Assembly (NCBI RefSeq): GCF_019331715.1
Contig: NZ_JAHBBG010000008.1
Span: 1 to 64,000 of the forward strand
From: Bifidobacterium simiiventris
GTDB taxonomy: Bacteria; Actinomycetota; Actinomycetes; Actinomycetales; Bifidobacteriaceae
Direction: 5' to 3'
DNA: 64,000 bases
Numbering within the stretch: the first letter of the stretch is position 1; every line of letters begins with the position of its first letter. Both the position numbers and the translations under genes were made by a program. Positions 7,990 through 17,957 of this stretch are shown here, one piece after another. A model generated the notes under the pieces. The model was not told where the DNA came from. It was given only the letters and a program-made list of their open reading frames with translations, and made no database searches.

Positions 7990-9000
7990 CTAGCTACGCG
8001 CTTTACGGCGACGCATCAGGAGGAGGCCGACGAAGGAGAAGCCTGCGGCGGCCGCGGCGGCCTTGGTGATGTCGGAACCGGTGTGCGCCGGAGTCTGGGG
8101 CGTCTTCGGCGTCGACGGCGGCTGTTCGGGCGTGTAGGTGTTCGTGATCAGCGTTTCCGCGTTCTCACGATCGACCAGCACCGTGTACTTGGCCGGCACG
8201 CTCTTCTCCACGACCTTCCACTCGTGATCGGAAGCAAGCCCCGACCACGAATACGACCACTTGCCGGACTCGGTCAGCTTGACCTCGTCAAACACCTTGC
8301 CGTCACGCAGCAACTGCACGGCGATCGACTCGGGACGTACAGACGCGGAATCACCCTTCCACACCTTGCGCACGGAACGCTCGACGGTGGAAGGCTTCTC
8401 GATTGGAGTGCATTCGGTTTTCGGCTGCAACTTCACGTCATACGACGCGTTCGCGGCAGTACCCGACGGCACCGCGGTCAACGTCGAAGACGCGCCACAG
8501 CTCAGCGCACTCGTTTTGAACGCGGCCACGTTCACCAGATACAGGCCACGAGCCAGACCGTCGAACGACGCCTGTCCGTCGGCATCCGTCTTCGCGGTCG
8601 CATCGGCGGACACCGCGTCACGCGCCGCGTAGCCGGATAGCGTCTCGGCCAGCTGGCGGAACGTCTCGGAATCCGCACCGAACACATCCCAGTCCACGGA
8701 GTAATCCGCGAACGACTTTGTCGGCTCGAACCCGTCACCCTTCGCATTCCACGAGGCAACGCGATACAGACTCACCGAAGCGCCAGCCAGTGCCTCGCCG
8801 TCATCCTTGTACTCGACGGTAATGCTCCCGGATTCGGCCGCTTGCGCGCTGACTGCCGGAACCAGCGACAGCACACAAGCGCCCAGCATGAGCGCGAGCG
8901 AACAGACCGCCGCAAGAGCGAACGTCGCCCAGCGCGCCCCAAGCGCCAACACGCCCCGGCCGCAAGCCTCCCCGCAGCCACAGTTAGCGTTAGTCATCAT
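7990..9000 (-). CDS. Minor pilin / surface protein with Cna-B domain
   Basis: This 336-residue surface protein has an N-terminal membrane segment acting as a signal (about 24-52, ending near SAQAAES), an SpaA-like domain (about 57-190) and a Cna-B-type domain (about 205-290, VRKVWKGD through EWKVVEKSVPAKYTV). A Pro/Thr stretch and a cell-wall sorting region close it. The sorting motif appears as PAHTG rather than LPXTG, then a hydrophobic helix and RRRKARS. It sits between the major pilin and the class C sortase, so it is probably the basal or minor subunit. The atypical motif may decide which sortase anchors it. Confidence 0.8.
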   Translation of the reverse strand: MMTNANCGCGEACGRGVLALGARWATFALAAVCSLALMLGACVLSLVPAVSAQAAESGSITVEYKDDGEALAGASVSLYRVASWNAKGDGFEPTKSFADYSVDWDVFGADSETFRQLAETLSGYAARDAVSADATAKTDADGQASFDGLARGLYLVNVAAFKTSALSCGASSTLTAVPSGTAANASYDVKLQPKTECTPIEKPSTVERSVRKVWKGDSASVRPESIAVQLLRDGKVFDEVKLTESGKWSYSWSGLASDHEWKVVEKSVPAKYTVLVDRENAETLITNTYTPEQPPSTPKTPQTPAHTGSDITKAAAAAAGFSFVGLLLMRRRKARS

Positions 9001-9040
9001 TCTTCCCTTGCTTCAATCCATTCATTGCAGCCTCATCATG

Positions 9041-9175
9041 TGTCATGTCGACCGAGGCGAAAACAACCTCACCTCTTGTCATTTCGACCGAGGCGAAGCC
9101 GAGTGGAGAAATCTTCAAAGCTGCAAGCCCCTAAAGATTTCTCCGCTCCGACCTACGGCCTCCGGTCGAAATGAC
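9041..9175. repeat. Family-A repeat pair
   Basis: A partial copy (9041-9060), a full forward copy with GTCATTTCGACCGAGGCGA and AGAAATCTT (about 9078-9114) and an inverted copy (9133-9175) lie between the major and minor pilin genes. The pair can fold into a long hairpin. Confidence 0.8.
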
Positions 9176-9210
9176 AAGGTGATGGTTACGGAACCGCTAC
9201 CCTATTCGGT

Positions 9211-10905
9211 TCAGCGGTTGGAGAGGCGACGGCGGAACGCGAACCACGCGCCAGCGGCAGCCACGAACGCAGCGCCCAGAGCGTACAGGATCACAGTGCC
9301 CATGCCACCAGTGGACGGGAGTTCGGAACCAGCATTGTTGATGACGGTCGTGCCGACAGTACCACTCGTGATATCACCATTCGTGGTCGTATCCCCAACC
9401 TTGATGGTCAGAGAAGTGATTGTAGTATCGTGCTCAGCGGTGATCGTGAATTCAACATCCTTAGCCTTCTTGTAGCCACCAGGCACCGTGGTTTCCACAA
9501 GCTTGTACTGGCCATCATCCACACGCAGGAACGGAGCGACATACTTGCCATCATCGGTCTTGGTGGCCTTGATCTCCTCATACTTCAGAGTACCGTCAGC
9601 GTTCACGCCAGTCGGAACCTTCTCCCAGCCAGCGCCAGCACCCTCGTCCTTCGTGGAATCCTTGATCTTCTTGTACAGGGTAAATCCGGCGCCAGGAAGC
9701 GGCTGGTTCTCACCATCAACCTTGTTCACATCCACCTGATAGGTGAACACAACGACCTTGTCGTTCGGAGTACGGCTGGTACCCTTGCCTTCATCGTTCG
9801 GGTTGTTCTCGAACTCGAGGTAAGCCTCGTTCGGGTTACCCGGGTTGCCGATCTTGGCGTCACCGTTCACGGTACCGGTGTATTCGACGTAGATCACGGA
9901 ATCCTTGGTCAGGTTGATCTTATTATTATTGATGGTCGCAGTCTTCAGATCGGTGAACGAGATGGTGAAGTTGGTGCCATCATTGTCCGCAACAGCCGGA
10001 TTGGCATCCGAGAAGCCCTCGTCCTTAGAGGACGCGACAGTGTAAGAGTTGCTGTCGATCTCCTTATCAGCAGAAACAGAGTCCAGGTACACTTTGACAC
10101 TGTTCTTGTTGAAAGTCAGGCCCTTGGACATGGAATCGTGGAAGATGTACTTGTAGGTGGTGTAGCTGTCGATCTTGTCAGGCATGGTGCTCTTGAACTG
10201 GAACGGCACGACATCGCCAAGATCGTGATCTGCGGAATCAGCCCAAGTACCGTTTCCCGAAACGGCATCCGTCTTTGATTCGGTGGAATCATTGATGTCC
10301 TGGACCTTCTTTTCGAAAGTCGGCACGCCCTTCTTGGTCGTGATCTCGGCGTCGGCCAGACCCTTGGTATCAAGCATGACCAGCGAGTAGGCATCACCAG
10401 ACGTGGCAGAGTCACCAGTCTTGCCATTCACAGTCTGAGCAACAAGGTAATAACCTTGCGGAAGAGTCGTGCCGGCAGTATTGCTCAGAGTGACATCGCC
10501 ATCAGCAGCTGCCTTGGCAGACGCATCTTCAGTCAGATCCTTGACCTTAGCATATGCGCTGTCAGCAAAGGTACGCGTCGTTTCGGAGGTCAGACTGCCA
10601 AGGTACGTAGTAATATCAGTGAGCAGCTGCTCATCAGTGGTTGCGCTGGAGTTGGCCAGAGTCTTCAGGATGTTCTTGTACGTCGCGTTCAACGTGTACG
10701 AGATCTTCGTCGCGTCGGCAGCATCCTGAGATGCGTCGAGCAGACGCCACGCCTTGAACTCATCACCCTTGTTGACACTCTTGATGGTGATCGTCGTATT
10801 CGGTGTGGATTCAGCCGCGACCGCGGTGAGCGGGGCGACTAGGCCGGTGACGAGCATCGCCACGGCGGCCACGAGGCCGAGAATGGCCTTGCCTAACTTC
10901 TTCAT
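9211..10905 (-). CDS. Major pilin subunit (sortase-dependent, isopeptide-type)
   Basis: This 564-residue secreted pilin would be polymerised by the class C sortase into the pilus shaft. It has a signal peptide (residues 1-31, ending near AVAAES), a first domain up to about 190, a candidate pilin lysine region in VPTFEKKVQD, a middle domain (about 200-385) and a C-terminal Cna-B domain (about 390-515) with an E-box-like YKLVETTVPGGY. The sorting signal LPSTGG is at residues 529-534, followed by a hydrophobic helix and RRRLSNR. Order and length match FimA-type shaft pilins of bifidobacteria. It lies about 320 bp downstream of the tip adhesin gene, with a family-B repeat block between. Confidence 0.92.
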   Translation of the reverse strand: MKKLGKAILGLVAAVAMLVTGLVAPLTAVAAESTPNTTITIKSVNKGDEFKAWRLLDASQDAADATKISYTLNATYKNILKTLANSSATTDEQLLTDITTYLGSLTSETTRTFADSAYAKVKDLTEDASAKAAADGDVTLSNTAGTTLPQGYYLVAQTVNGKTGDSATSGDAYSLVMLDTKGLADAEITTKKGVPTFEKKVQDINDSTESKTDAVSGNGTWADSADHDLGDVVPFQFKSTMPDKIDSYTTYKYIFHDSMSKGLTFNKNSVKVYLDSVSADKEIDSNSYTVASSKDEGFSDANPAVADNDGTNFTISFTDLKTATINNNKINLTKDSVIYVEYTGTVNGDAKIGNPGNPNEAYLEFENNPNDEGKGTSRTPNDKVVVFTYQVDVNKVDGENQPLPGAGFTLYKKIKDSTKDEGAGAGWEKVPTGVNADGTLKYEEIKATKTDDGKYVAPFLRVDDGQYKLVETTVPGGYKKAKDVEFTITAEHDTTITSLTIKVGDTTTNGDITSGTVGTTVINNAGSELPSTGGMGTVILYALGAAFVAAAGAWFAFRRRLSNR

Positions 10906-10997
10906 GATTACTCCTTTGAGTGATCTTCCTTGATTTGGTTTGGGTTAAGTTATGAAATCTTTTGGAGGGGTAGCTTCGTAACGTTCCGTAGCGCTGA

Positions 10998-11135
10998 CGC
11001 TCCCCCAGTCACGCTCCGCGTGACAGCCCCCTCAACCGAGGGGGCCGAGGTGCCGCTTCGCGGCACAAGATCTGGCGGAGCCTCGGCTCCCTCGGCTGAG
11101 GGAGCTGGCCGCCGTAGGCGGACTGAGGGAGCGTC
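10998..11135. repeat. Inverted pair of family-B palindromes
   Basis: A family-B copy in one orientation (10998-11063) and one in the other (11072-11135) almost fill the 321-bp gap between the tip adhesin and the major pilin. The remaining DNA holds the major pilin leader and no gene. Confidence 0.75.
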
Positions 11136-11226
11136 TGCGAGCCGCTAGGCGAGTCCTTTACCGCGGAACGCGCTACCTTGGGAATGAAGGGCTATGGGTC
11201 GGAGCCTCCCTTCGGGGTGGAGTGGT

Positions 11227-14200
11227 TCATCGGCGCTGCCTCCTGACCATCAGGGCCATACCGGCCGTCGCCACGATGACCGCGAACGTGCCCGCCCGCA
11301 GGAACATCGCCGTACCCTCGCCACCGGTCGCCGGCAGCTCAGGTCCGTAAATCTTGTTGGTGAAGGTGGCGACCGGAGTACCCGATGTAGTCGTACCAGC
11401 CGATCCGCCGGCAGTTCCCTGATGGGAACCGTCCGACGCCCAAGTACCGACCTCAGTGCCGTCCTCGCCGTTCACCTTCGTATTCGAGTCGTCGGTCATC
11501 CGAACCATCGAATACGACACCTTCAAGGCACCCCACTTGTCGCCGCTCTTGATCTGCTCGACCGTCACGACCACCTTGTACCCAGCCTGCGAATACTCGA
11601 TGGACGAATCCGCATTCTCCGGCTTCACCTCAGTGATCTTGTACGTGTACGTCCTCGCGTAGTTCTTAGTCGCATCCGAGCCAAGGTTATTGGCATTGAA
11701 GTGCAACCCACTAAACATGCCATTCGCAGTGATCTTGCCGGTCGCATCGGGCTTCACGTCGATGACACAGGCAACACCTTTTTCGATATCGGCCTCTGAC
11801 TTGTTCGCGCAGTTGGTCGGAGTCGGGATCGCCTGTTGCGTATCGGTTCCGTACTTCTCCAGCTTGAACTGGAACGTCACCGGCTGACCGTCCGAACCAG
11901 TCGGCCAGCTTCCGCCGGTCACGTTCTTCGTCACCGGGATCTTGGCCTCGACCGGAGTCAGAGAGTTGTCGATCTTGTTACCGTTCAGATTCCCGATTTG
12001 CACTGTCGTGTTGGAATCGTCAACCATGAACGTATACGAATCACTCAACTTGTCATAACCGGTCGGAGCCACGACTTCGGTCAGCGTGTACGTGCCCTTG
12101 GGCAGCTTCTTGACGGTGATCGTGCCGGCGTCCGAAGCTGTATCATCCAGCTTGGTGCCGGAGCATGCCTTCGTGTCAATAGCCGCATTGTCGTCAGCCA
12201 CACAGTAGACAGCAGTACCGCCGTTCAGCTGAATCTTCCACTGCGAACCGGCGAGCGCGAAGGAGTGCTTCGCATCCTGCTTGTACCATGTCACTTCGGT
12301 TGGCTTATCGTCGATGTACATGACATCGTTCACCAGTCCAGCCTGCTGACCGTTGTCCCAAGTCGGTACGCCGTTGGTGACAGTGAACTTATACACGGTG
12401 GTGTTCAGCGTGTAGCCGTTCGGCGCAACGGTTTCCTTCAGCTCGTATGTACCGTCGGTCAAGTCCTTGACGCGGAACATGCCGCTGGCCGGGTCGATGT
12501 CACACAGGAATCCTGCTGCTGTGCAGTCGTAAGCGGCGGCTTTCTCGTCGCTCTGGGCATCGACAGTTGTTTCGGCACCGTCGGCGGACTGAACGTCAGC
12601 ATCCGCTTCAGCAATACCATCCGCGACATCAGCTTGCGCATTGAGTTCGTCAGTAGTCGCGGCCCGAGTCGTCGCACGCACCGTGCAGTCAGGCATATCG
12701 TCAGTTCCAGCAGAGTTACTGCCGTCCAGTACGATGACCGCGCGACTGTTGAACTTGATGTCCGAGCCGGTACCAGCCGGGTACCACGAGCCACCGGCGT
12801 TGCTGTTGCCCTGGTTGACGATCTTGAACGCCGTGTCGTTGCCTTGACGCGGGACGGTCACGTACATCCAGTCATCGTTGCATTCGCTGGCTGTCATCTT
12901 CACGAACGACCAAGCCGCACCGGTTCTGCCGTAGCCGATGTAGTAGTCGTTGCCCCAGTTCGGGTACGTCTTGAGCACGACGCTCTTCTTGACGTACACG
13001 AGCGTTTCGGTGCTGTCGGTGACGCGCACGACAACCGACGTCTGCTTGTCGCCGGCGTACACGGTGATAGTTGATACGCCCACGGATACGGCCTTGATCA
13101 GACCATTCGCGGTGACCGTCGCCACATCCGGATCAGACGATTCCCACAGCGCAGATACGGTGGTACCGTTCTGAGATTCCACGACGGCGTCCAACTGGAG
13201 AGTGCCGTTCTTCGCCATTTCCAAGGTACTGTTCGCAGCCACGACCTGATTACCGTTCTTGATGGTGATGCCGGTCACGCTGACACTGCTCACGGTGACG
13301 GTGATCGAATCGAACTTGGTATCGTCCGCGACGGCCGTGGCCTTGATGACCGTGGTACCGGGCTGCTTGGCAATGACCACGCCATCGGCGGTAACACTGG
13401 CGACGGTTTCGTCGCTGGACGTCCAGGTCACGTCACTGTCGTTGTCGGTTGTGGTGTTGTCGCGGTATGTGATCCTAGCCTTGAAGTGCACGCTCGAGGA
13501 TTGGCTCATCGAATACGTGGCACCTGCGTCGGTGTTGGTAGACGCGTTGAGGATGTCGACCTTGGTCAGAGAGCGGGTGTTGTCCTTGATCGTCCACGTT
13601 TCGTCGGAGGAACCGTTCGCGCCCTTCTTGGTCAGCTGCCATTCGGAACCGGGCAACGGGGTCTTGTTCGTGTCACCGTTCTCGTACTTGGCCCAGCGGA
13701 CGGATGCACCGGACGGGGTGTTCTCGATGTCTTCACCCGCAGTCGGCTTGTAAATGGTTTCACCGCCGGCTCCGGCCTTGATCTCGTACACCGTGTCGGA
13801 TGCTATGTAGTTGTCAGGCGCCTTCAGCTCCTTGATGTAGTAGGTGGCATTCGGCATGAGGTTGCGAACAGTGATCACACCTTCCGTGTAATCAGAATCG
13901 TTGCTGCCATTGTCATCGACCACCAGCAAGGCGTTCTGGTTGGCCTTCGCGTCGGCTTCCGACTTGTAGATGCCCCATTCGGAGCCGCCGATCTTCTGCT
14001 GGGTGTTCGCATCAATTTTGTTCCAGCCGATCACCGCGCAGTTCCGGGTGAAGTTGCCCGACCACGGGAGGTTGTGGCGTTCCTGGTCCATGTTGATCAC
14101 GGATGTGGTCTTGCCTTCGGAGGTCTTCAGCTCGGTGCCGTTGATCTTGATCGTAGCGCTCTCCGGGTTGTACATGGAGAAATCCACGCCGACCCACACA

Positions 14201-15716
14201 CGGCCGTTCGTGCTCACGTGCGATTCGAGGCTGCCCTTCGGCACGAGGATACTGCCGAGGAACGCGGCGGCCGGGTCGTCGGTAGTGGTGACGTTGTCAT
14301 ACGTACCGTTGTTGGTCGCGCCATGCTCGTTGATATCAACCTGCTGGACGTTTGCAATCGTCAGCCTTCCAGTACCCTTGCCACCATAAATCGTAACCTT
14401 CGAGGCGTCAGCGAAGTTCCACATAACCGCCTGCGCGGCATGTGCATACTTGCTCGCGATGGTCGAATCAGCATTCTTACGGTAGCCATCCGACACATCC
14501 GTGCCATTCCACCACACGCGCCAACCGTTGTGGAAGCCGATCGGACCATTGTTCGCACCAGTCACATTGATGACCACAGACGCATTGTCAGGAATGTTGG
14601 TGAACTCAAACGAAATGCCCTGATCTCCTGACAGCATCGACGCGGGAAGGTTGAAGAACTGCATCGACGACTTGTTGTCGCCGTTGAACTTGATAACCTT
14701 TTCGGATTGGCCGCCGTTGAACTCGAACTTGTAGGAAGCCCATGTATTGCTGACATCCCAGTTGTATTTGCCACGCCACACACCATTCAGCGACGTCTTA
14801 CTGCCATCAGTGTCCTCAGTTGCATCAGCCGTAGTCTTTCCGAGCGCCAAGGTCTTGGACAGGGTGTCAATCGTTGAATTGTAAGAGGAATAGTCGTTGG
14901 TGTATGACGTGTTGTCGTCGCTCGTACCGGTGACTTTCATTGCATCGGAGTACGACTTGCTATCGGAATTGGCATCCTTATACCAGTGGCCCTGCTGCCC
15001 GACCACCGCATCATGCTTATTGTCAGTGCTATCGGATTGCCACTTGCCCATCGTGCCAACGATCTGCGACGTATATGCTGGGCTGGATGTGTTGACCGTG
15101 TAATTGTCCTTGGACGCCCATTCCGCGGACTGACCCGTCCATGCACCCTTGGTCCATGCACCAACATTTGTGTTGTTCACGTTACCGGTTCGCATATTCT
15201 TGATACCGGAATTCTGACCGCCAACAACAAGTGCGGGGCCGCTCTTCGGACGGAACTGCGCACCGAAACCTACGGTACCGAAGCGGAAACCAGCTGAATT
15301 CAGATTGCCATCATTGTCCTTGATGCGCCAGCTGTTGTTCAAAGGATTCATCGCCAGCTTACCGTTGACAACAGTCAGGCCTTCGGCTTCAACCGCATAC
15401 GAACCGTCGGGAGCATTGCCGTCTTCGAGGTACTCGGCATTGTTGAGATTCGCGCCGATGTACATATCACGGCCAACATAGGTGGCCACACCCGTATCGG
15501 TAGTGCTGTTCGTGATGTCGTCGCCCAGATTGATGTTCGTGGGCGTGCACAGACCGGCTTCATTAGAACCGGAATTGGTGTTGTCCGCGTAGGCGGCGTA
15601 GGGGGCGGTGAGGGTGCCGGTGATGGCGGTGCCGACGAGCATGGCGACGGCAAGCGTCATCGCGGCTAGGCGGTTACGATACCCCCCCCCGTGGTGTTTC
15701 TCTTGAGTCCGTACAT
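11227..15716 (-). CDS. Large pilus tip adhesin, phase-variable; frame broken at a G9 tract
   Basis: The likely start is the ATG at 15714-15716, preceded by AAGGAG 6 nt upstream. After eight codons and two more bases comes a run of nine G (complement of 15682-15690). With nine G, translation stops at TAG after 16 residues. With ten G the frame runs into a perfect signal peptide (basic MYGLKRN start, hydrophobic core, PYAAYA) and a 1496-residue adhesin. Domains are a choice-of-anchor-A-like N-terminal half, SpaA/Cna-B-like modules, two BIG2-type repeats, a possible carbohydrate-binding module near the middle (YPNWGNDYYIGYG) and a C-terminal LPATGG signal with helix and RRQRR. It opens the pilus operon. 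Internal initiation at 15660 would keep the frame but truncate the signal peptide. Slippage control of pili is known in B. breve. Confidence 0.88.
15682..15690 (-). repeat. Homopolymeric G9 slippage tract
   Basis: Nine C on the plus strand correspond to G9 within codons 9-12 of the tip adhesin. One added base restores the frame, so the tract is a contingency locus and is in the OFF length here. Confidence 0.85.
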
Positions 15717-15785
15717 CCGTCTCTCCTTCGGGCTCATCAACTCTGCCGCCCTCGGCTTGTCACATTTCTTCCACTACTGCCCAAC

Positions 15786-15816
15786 AGCATAATGCAAATG
15801 TTTGCAAGTTGCAAAC
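15786..15816 (-). promoter_or_regulatory. Predicted pilus operon promoter overlapped by a palindrome
   Basis: On the minus strand TTGCAA (15809-15814) and TATGCT (15786-15791) are separated by 17 bp, a good housekeeping promoter placed about 60 nt upstream of the adhesin start. A 17-bp palindrome, GTTTGCAAGTTGCAAAC (15800-15816), covers the -35 and part of the spacer, so a repressor bound there would block initiation. Confidence 0.5.
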
Positions 15817-16140
15817 CTTCGCAATACTTGGCATCAAGAAAGTGAACGCAAACACCGCAACAATGCCGAGGCTTTTGCCGTCATTGACTAATTGGCGTGT
15901 CGTGTTTACGTTTGCAGGTTCTCCCTTACAAACGTCCACATAATGAACCATCCGATGCAATCGCAAGCAAACCAACTCCACCGATCACAAACGATTGCAA
16001 TCCAACGCAGCCATCGATCAGCCCATCCCACGGCATCATCGGCACCGGCACTACCGATACCATCAGCGCCACCGGCACATCACGGGCACCACCTGCACCC
16101 CGGCACAACACCATCAGCACCGCACAAGTCCACCCTATCG

Positions 16141-16390
16141 GCGTCCGCATTCCGCCAAAAACACGCAATCCTAACGGGAAACGGACACAACCAGCCTCTC
16201 CAGCGTCCGTTTCCCGCCAGAATCCATCTAGTACTAACGGAAACCGGACACAATCCACCCCGCTAGCGTCCACTTTCCACCAGAACCGCGCAATCCTCGC
16301 AGCAAACGGACGCAATCCGCCTCATCAGTGTCCAGCTTCTGCCAGAACCGCCTCGAGCTACGCCAAACCGGACACGACACCCCGCCGGCA
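16141..16390. repeat. Four tandem 62-bp palindromic repeats
   Basis: Units begin at about 16141, 16203, 16266 and 16328 with a GCGTCC start, a CGCCAGAA-like middle and an AACGGACACAA-like end. Neighbouring units form inverted pairs, for example CGGGAAACGGAC against GTCCGTTTCCCG. The rest of the 15717-16604 gap holds the pilus promoter, the direct repeats before ATPase 2 and no supported gene. Confidence 0.7.
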
Positions 16391-16469
16391 CCGCTCCTTT
16401 TATTGAGATACGGTCGCCCCCCCGGGATTCCGGCGGACGCACGTAGGAATCCGCCCGACAACAGGGCAT

Positions 16470-16582
16470 AGAATCCGACGAGTGCGCAAAATCCACGTTC
16501 ACAGAATCAGACGAGTGCGCAAAACGCCTCACACAGAATCCAACGAGTGTAGAATAATACACTATACAGATTGCGACGAGTG
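16470..16582. repeat. Four 15-bp direct repeats at 32-33-bp period upstream of ATPase 2
   Basis: AGAATCCGACGAGTG-type units start at 16470, 16503, 16535 and 16568; the first two are followed by CGCAAAA. The last ends about 22 bp before the start codon of the ATPase. The spacing is nearly that of the array before ATPase 1, but the sequence is unrelated. Confidence 0.7.
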
Positions 16583-16604
16583 CAAGAGGAAGAGGTGAAA
16601 ACCA

Positions 16605-17918
16605 TTGAAACGCAAGGCTTATGACCGCATCAAATTCTGGAAGGATCACAAGACCAAGCAGGCGTTGCTCGTGACCGGTGCACGTCAGGTGGGCAAGACC
16701 TTCATCATCGAGGAATTCGGCCGCAACGAGTACGAGCATATGGTCGAATTCAATCTGGTGCTCGACGACAACGCGCGCCGCTCGTTCTCCCAGGCCACCA
16801 GCCCCGACGATCTTCTGTTCCGCATCTCCGTCGCATCGAACGTGCCGCTGGTGCCGGGGCGCACGCTGGTGTTCCTCGATGAGATTCAGCAGTGCCCGCA
16901 GATCGTGACCTTCATCAAGGGACTTGTGGACAAGGGCGACTACGACTACATCCTGTCCGGATCGCTGCTTGGCGTGGAACTGGAGGATGTGCGATCGCTA
17001 CCGGTCGGATATCTGGACGAATTCGCCATGTATCCGCTTGATTTCGAGGAATTCTGTTGGGCAAACGGACTAGTCGAATCAGCGTTCGACGTTGTCCGAA
17101 ACAGCTTTGCCAACCTGAGCGAGATCCCCGATTTCATCCACGATAGACTCACCGACCTGTTCCATCGCTATCTACTGGTCGGCGGCATGCCGGCGGCAGT
17201 CGCCGCGTTCGCCGCGAACGGCGTCATCGATCCCGTGCGCGCGGTCCAGTCGAACATTCGAGCCTATTACGAGCACGATATCAAGCAGTACGCTCCCAAA
17301 GCGAACCGTCTGACAATACAGGAGATCTACCGGCTCATTCCCGGCGAACTGCAAAGCCAGAACCGCCGATTCCAAGTCAGCTCTATCACCGACATCAAGC
17401 GGTTCTCCCAAATCGAAGACGAGTTCCTGTGGCTGACGAACGCCAACGTCGCGCTTCCGGCATTCAACGTCGCCGCACCCATCGCCCCGCTGCGCATCAA
17501 CGCCGACCGCCGGGTCATGAAGCTGTTCTACTCGGACGTCGGCCTGCTGGTCAGTGCCTATGGCAAGAAGTCAGCGCTGGGCATCCTCGAAGGCAACGCA
17601 GCGATGAACATGGGCGGGGTGTACGAGAACGTCGCCGCGCAGGAGCTCGTCGCGCACGGATTCACGCACCTGTACTACCTCACCAAAAAAGGCGTCGGCG
17701 AACTGGATTTTCTCGTCGAGACGAATGACGGAGACGTGCTGGCACTCGAGATCAAGTCGGGCGCGTATTTCCGCTCCCACGCCGCGCTCGACAAGGCGAT
17801 GGCGACCCCCGGCTACGGCATTGATCGGGCGTATGTGTTCGCCGAAACCAACGTGTTCACCGAGGGGAACGTCATCTACTTGCCCATGTACATGCTGTCG
17901 ATGCTGGTCAACGAATAG
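16605..17918 (+). CDS. Stand-alone AAA ATPase, DUF4143 family
   Basis: This 437-residue P-loop ATPase has Walker A TGARQVGKT (residues 24-32) and Walker B LVFLDEIQQ (about 87-95). A central helical region and a DUF4143-type C-terminus follow, carrying a PD-(D/E)XK-like pattern GELDFLV then LEIKSG (about 366-386). The start is TTG at 16605, preceded by AGAGG; no better in-frame start is visible. It stands alone on the plus strand between the minus-strand pilus operon and glycosidase genes. The four direct repeats immediately upstream point to dedicated regulation. Relatives are abundant, variable and of unknown function in many bacteria. Confidence 0.85.
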   Translation: MKRKAYDRIKFWKDHKTKQALLVTGARQVGKTFIIEEFGRNEYEHMVEFNLVLDDNARRSFSQATSPDDLLFRISVASNVPLVPGRTLVFLDEIQQCPQIVTFIKGLVDKGDYDYILSGSLLGVELEDVRSLPVGYLDEFAMYPLDFEEFCWANGLVESAFDVVRNSFANLSEIPDFIHDRLTDLFHRYLLVGGMPAAVAAFAANGVIDPVRAVQSNIRAYYEHDIKQYAPKANRLTIQEIYRLIPGELQSQNRRFQVSSITDIKRFSQIEDEFLWLTNANVALPAFNVAAPIAPLRINADRRVMKLFYSDVGLLVSAYGKKSALGILEGNAAMNMGGVYENVAAQELVAHGFTHLYYLTKKGVGELDFLVETNDGDVLALEIKSGAYFRSHAALDKAMATPGYGIDRAYVFAETNVFTEGNVIYLPMYMLSMLVNE

Positions 17919-17957
17919 CTTTGTCCGCGCTATTGCAGGCGGCGCTATCGCGGATCG

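Noticed and set aside
15926..16461. Minus-strand open frames with repeated peptides upstream of ATPase 2
   Set aside because: The peptide repetition comes from the 62-bp DNA repeats. There is no ribosome site and no domain.
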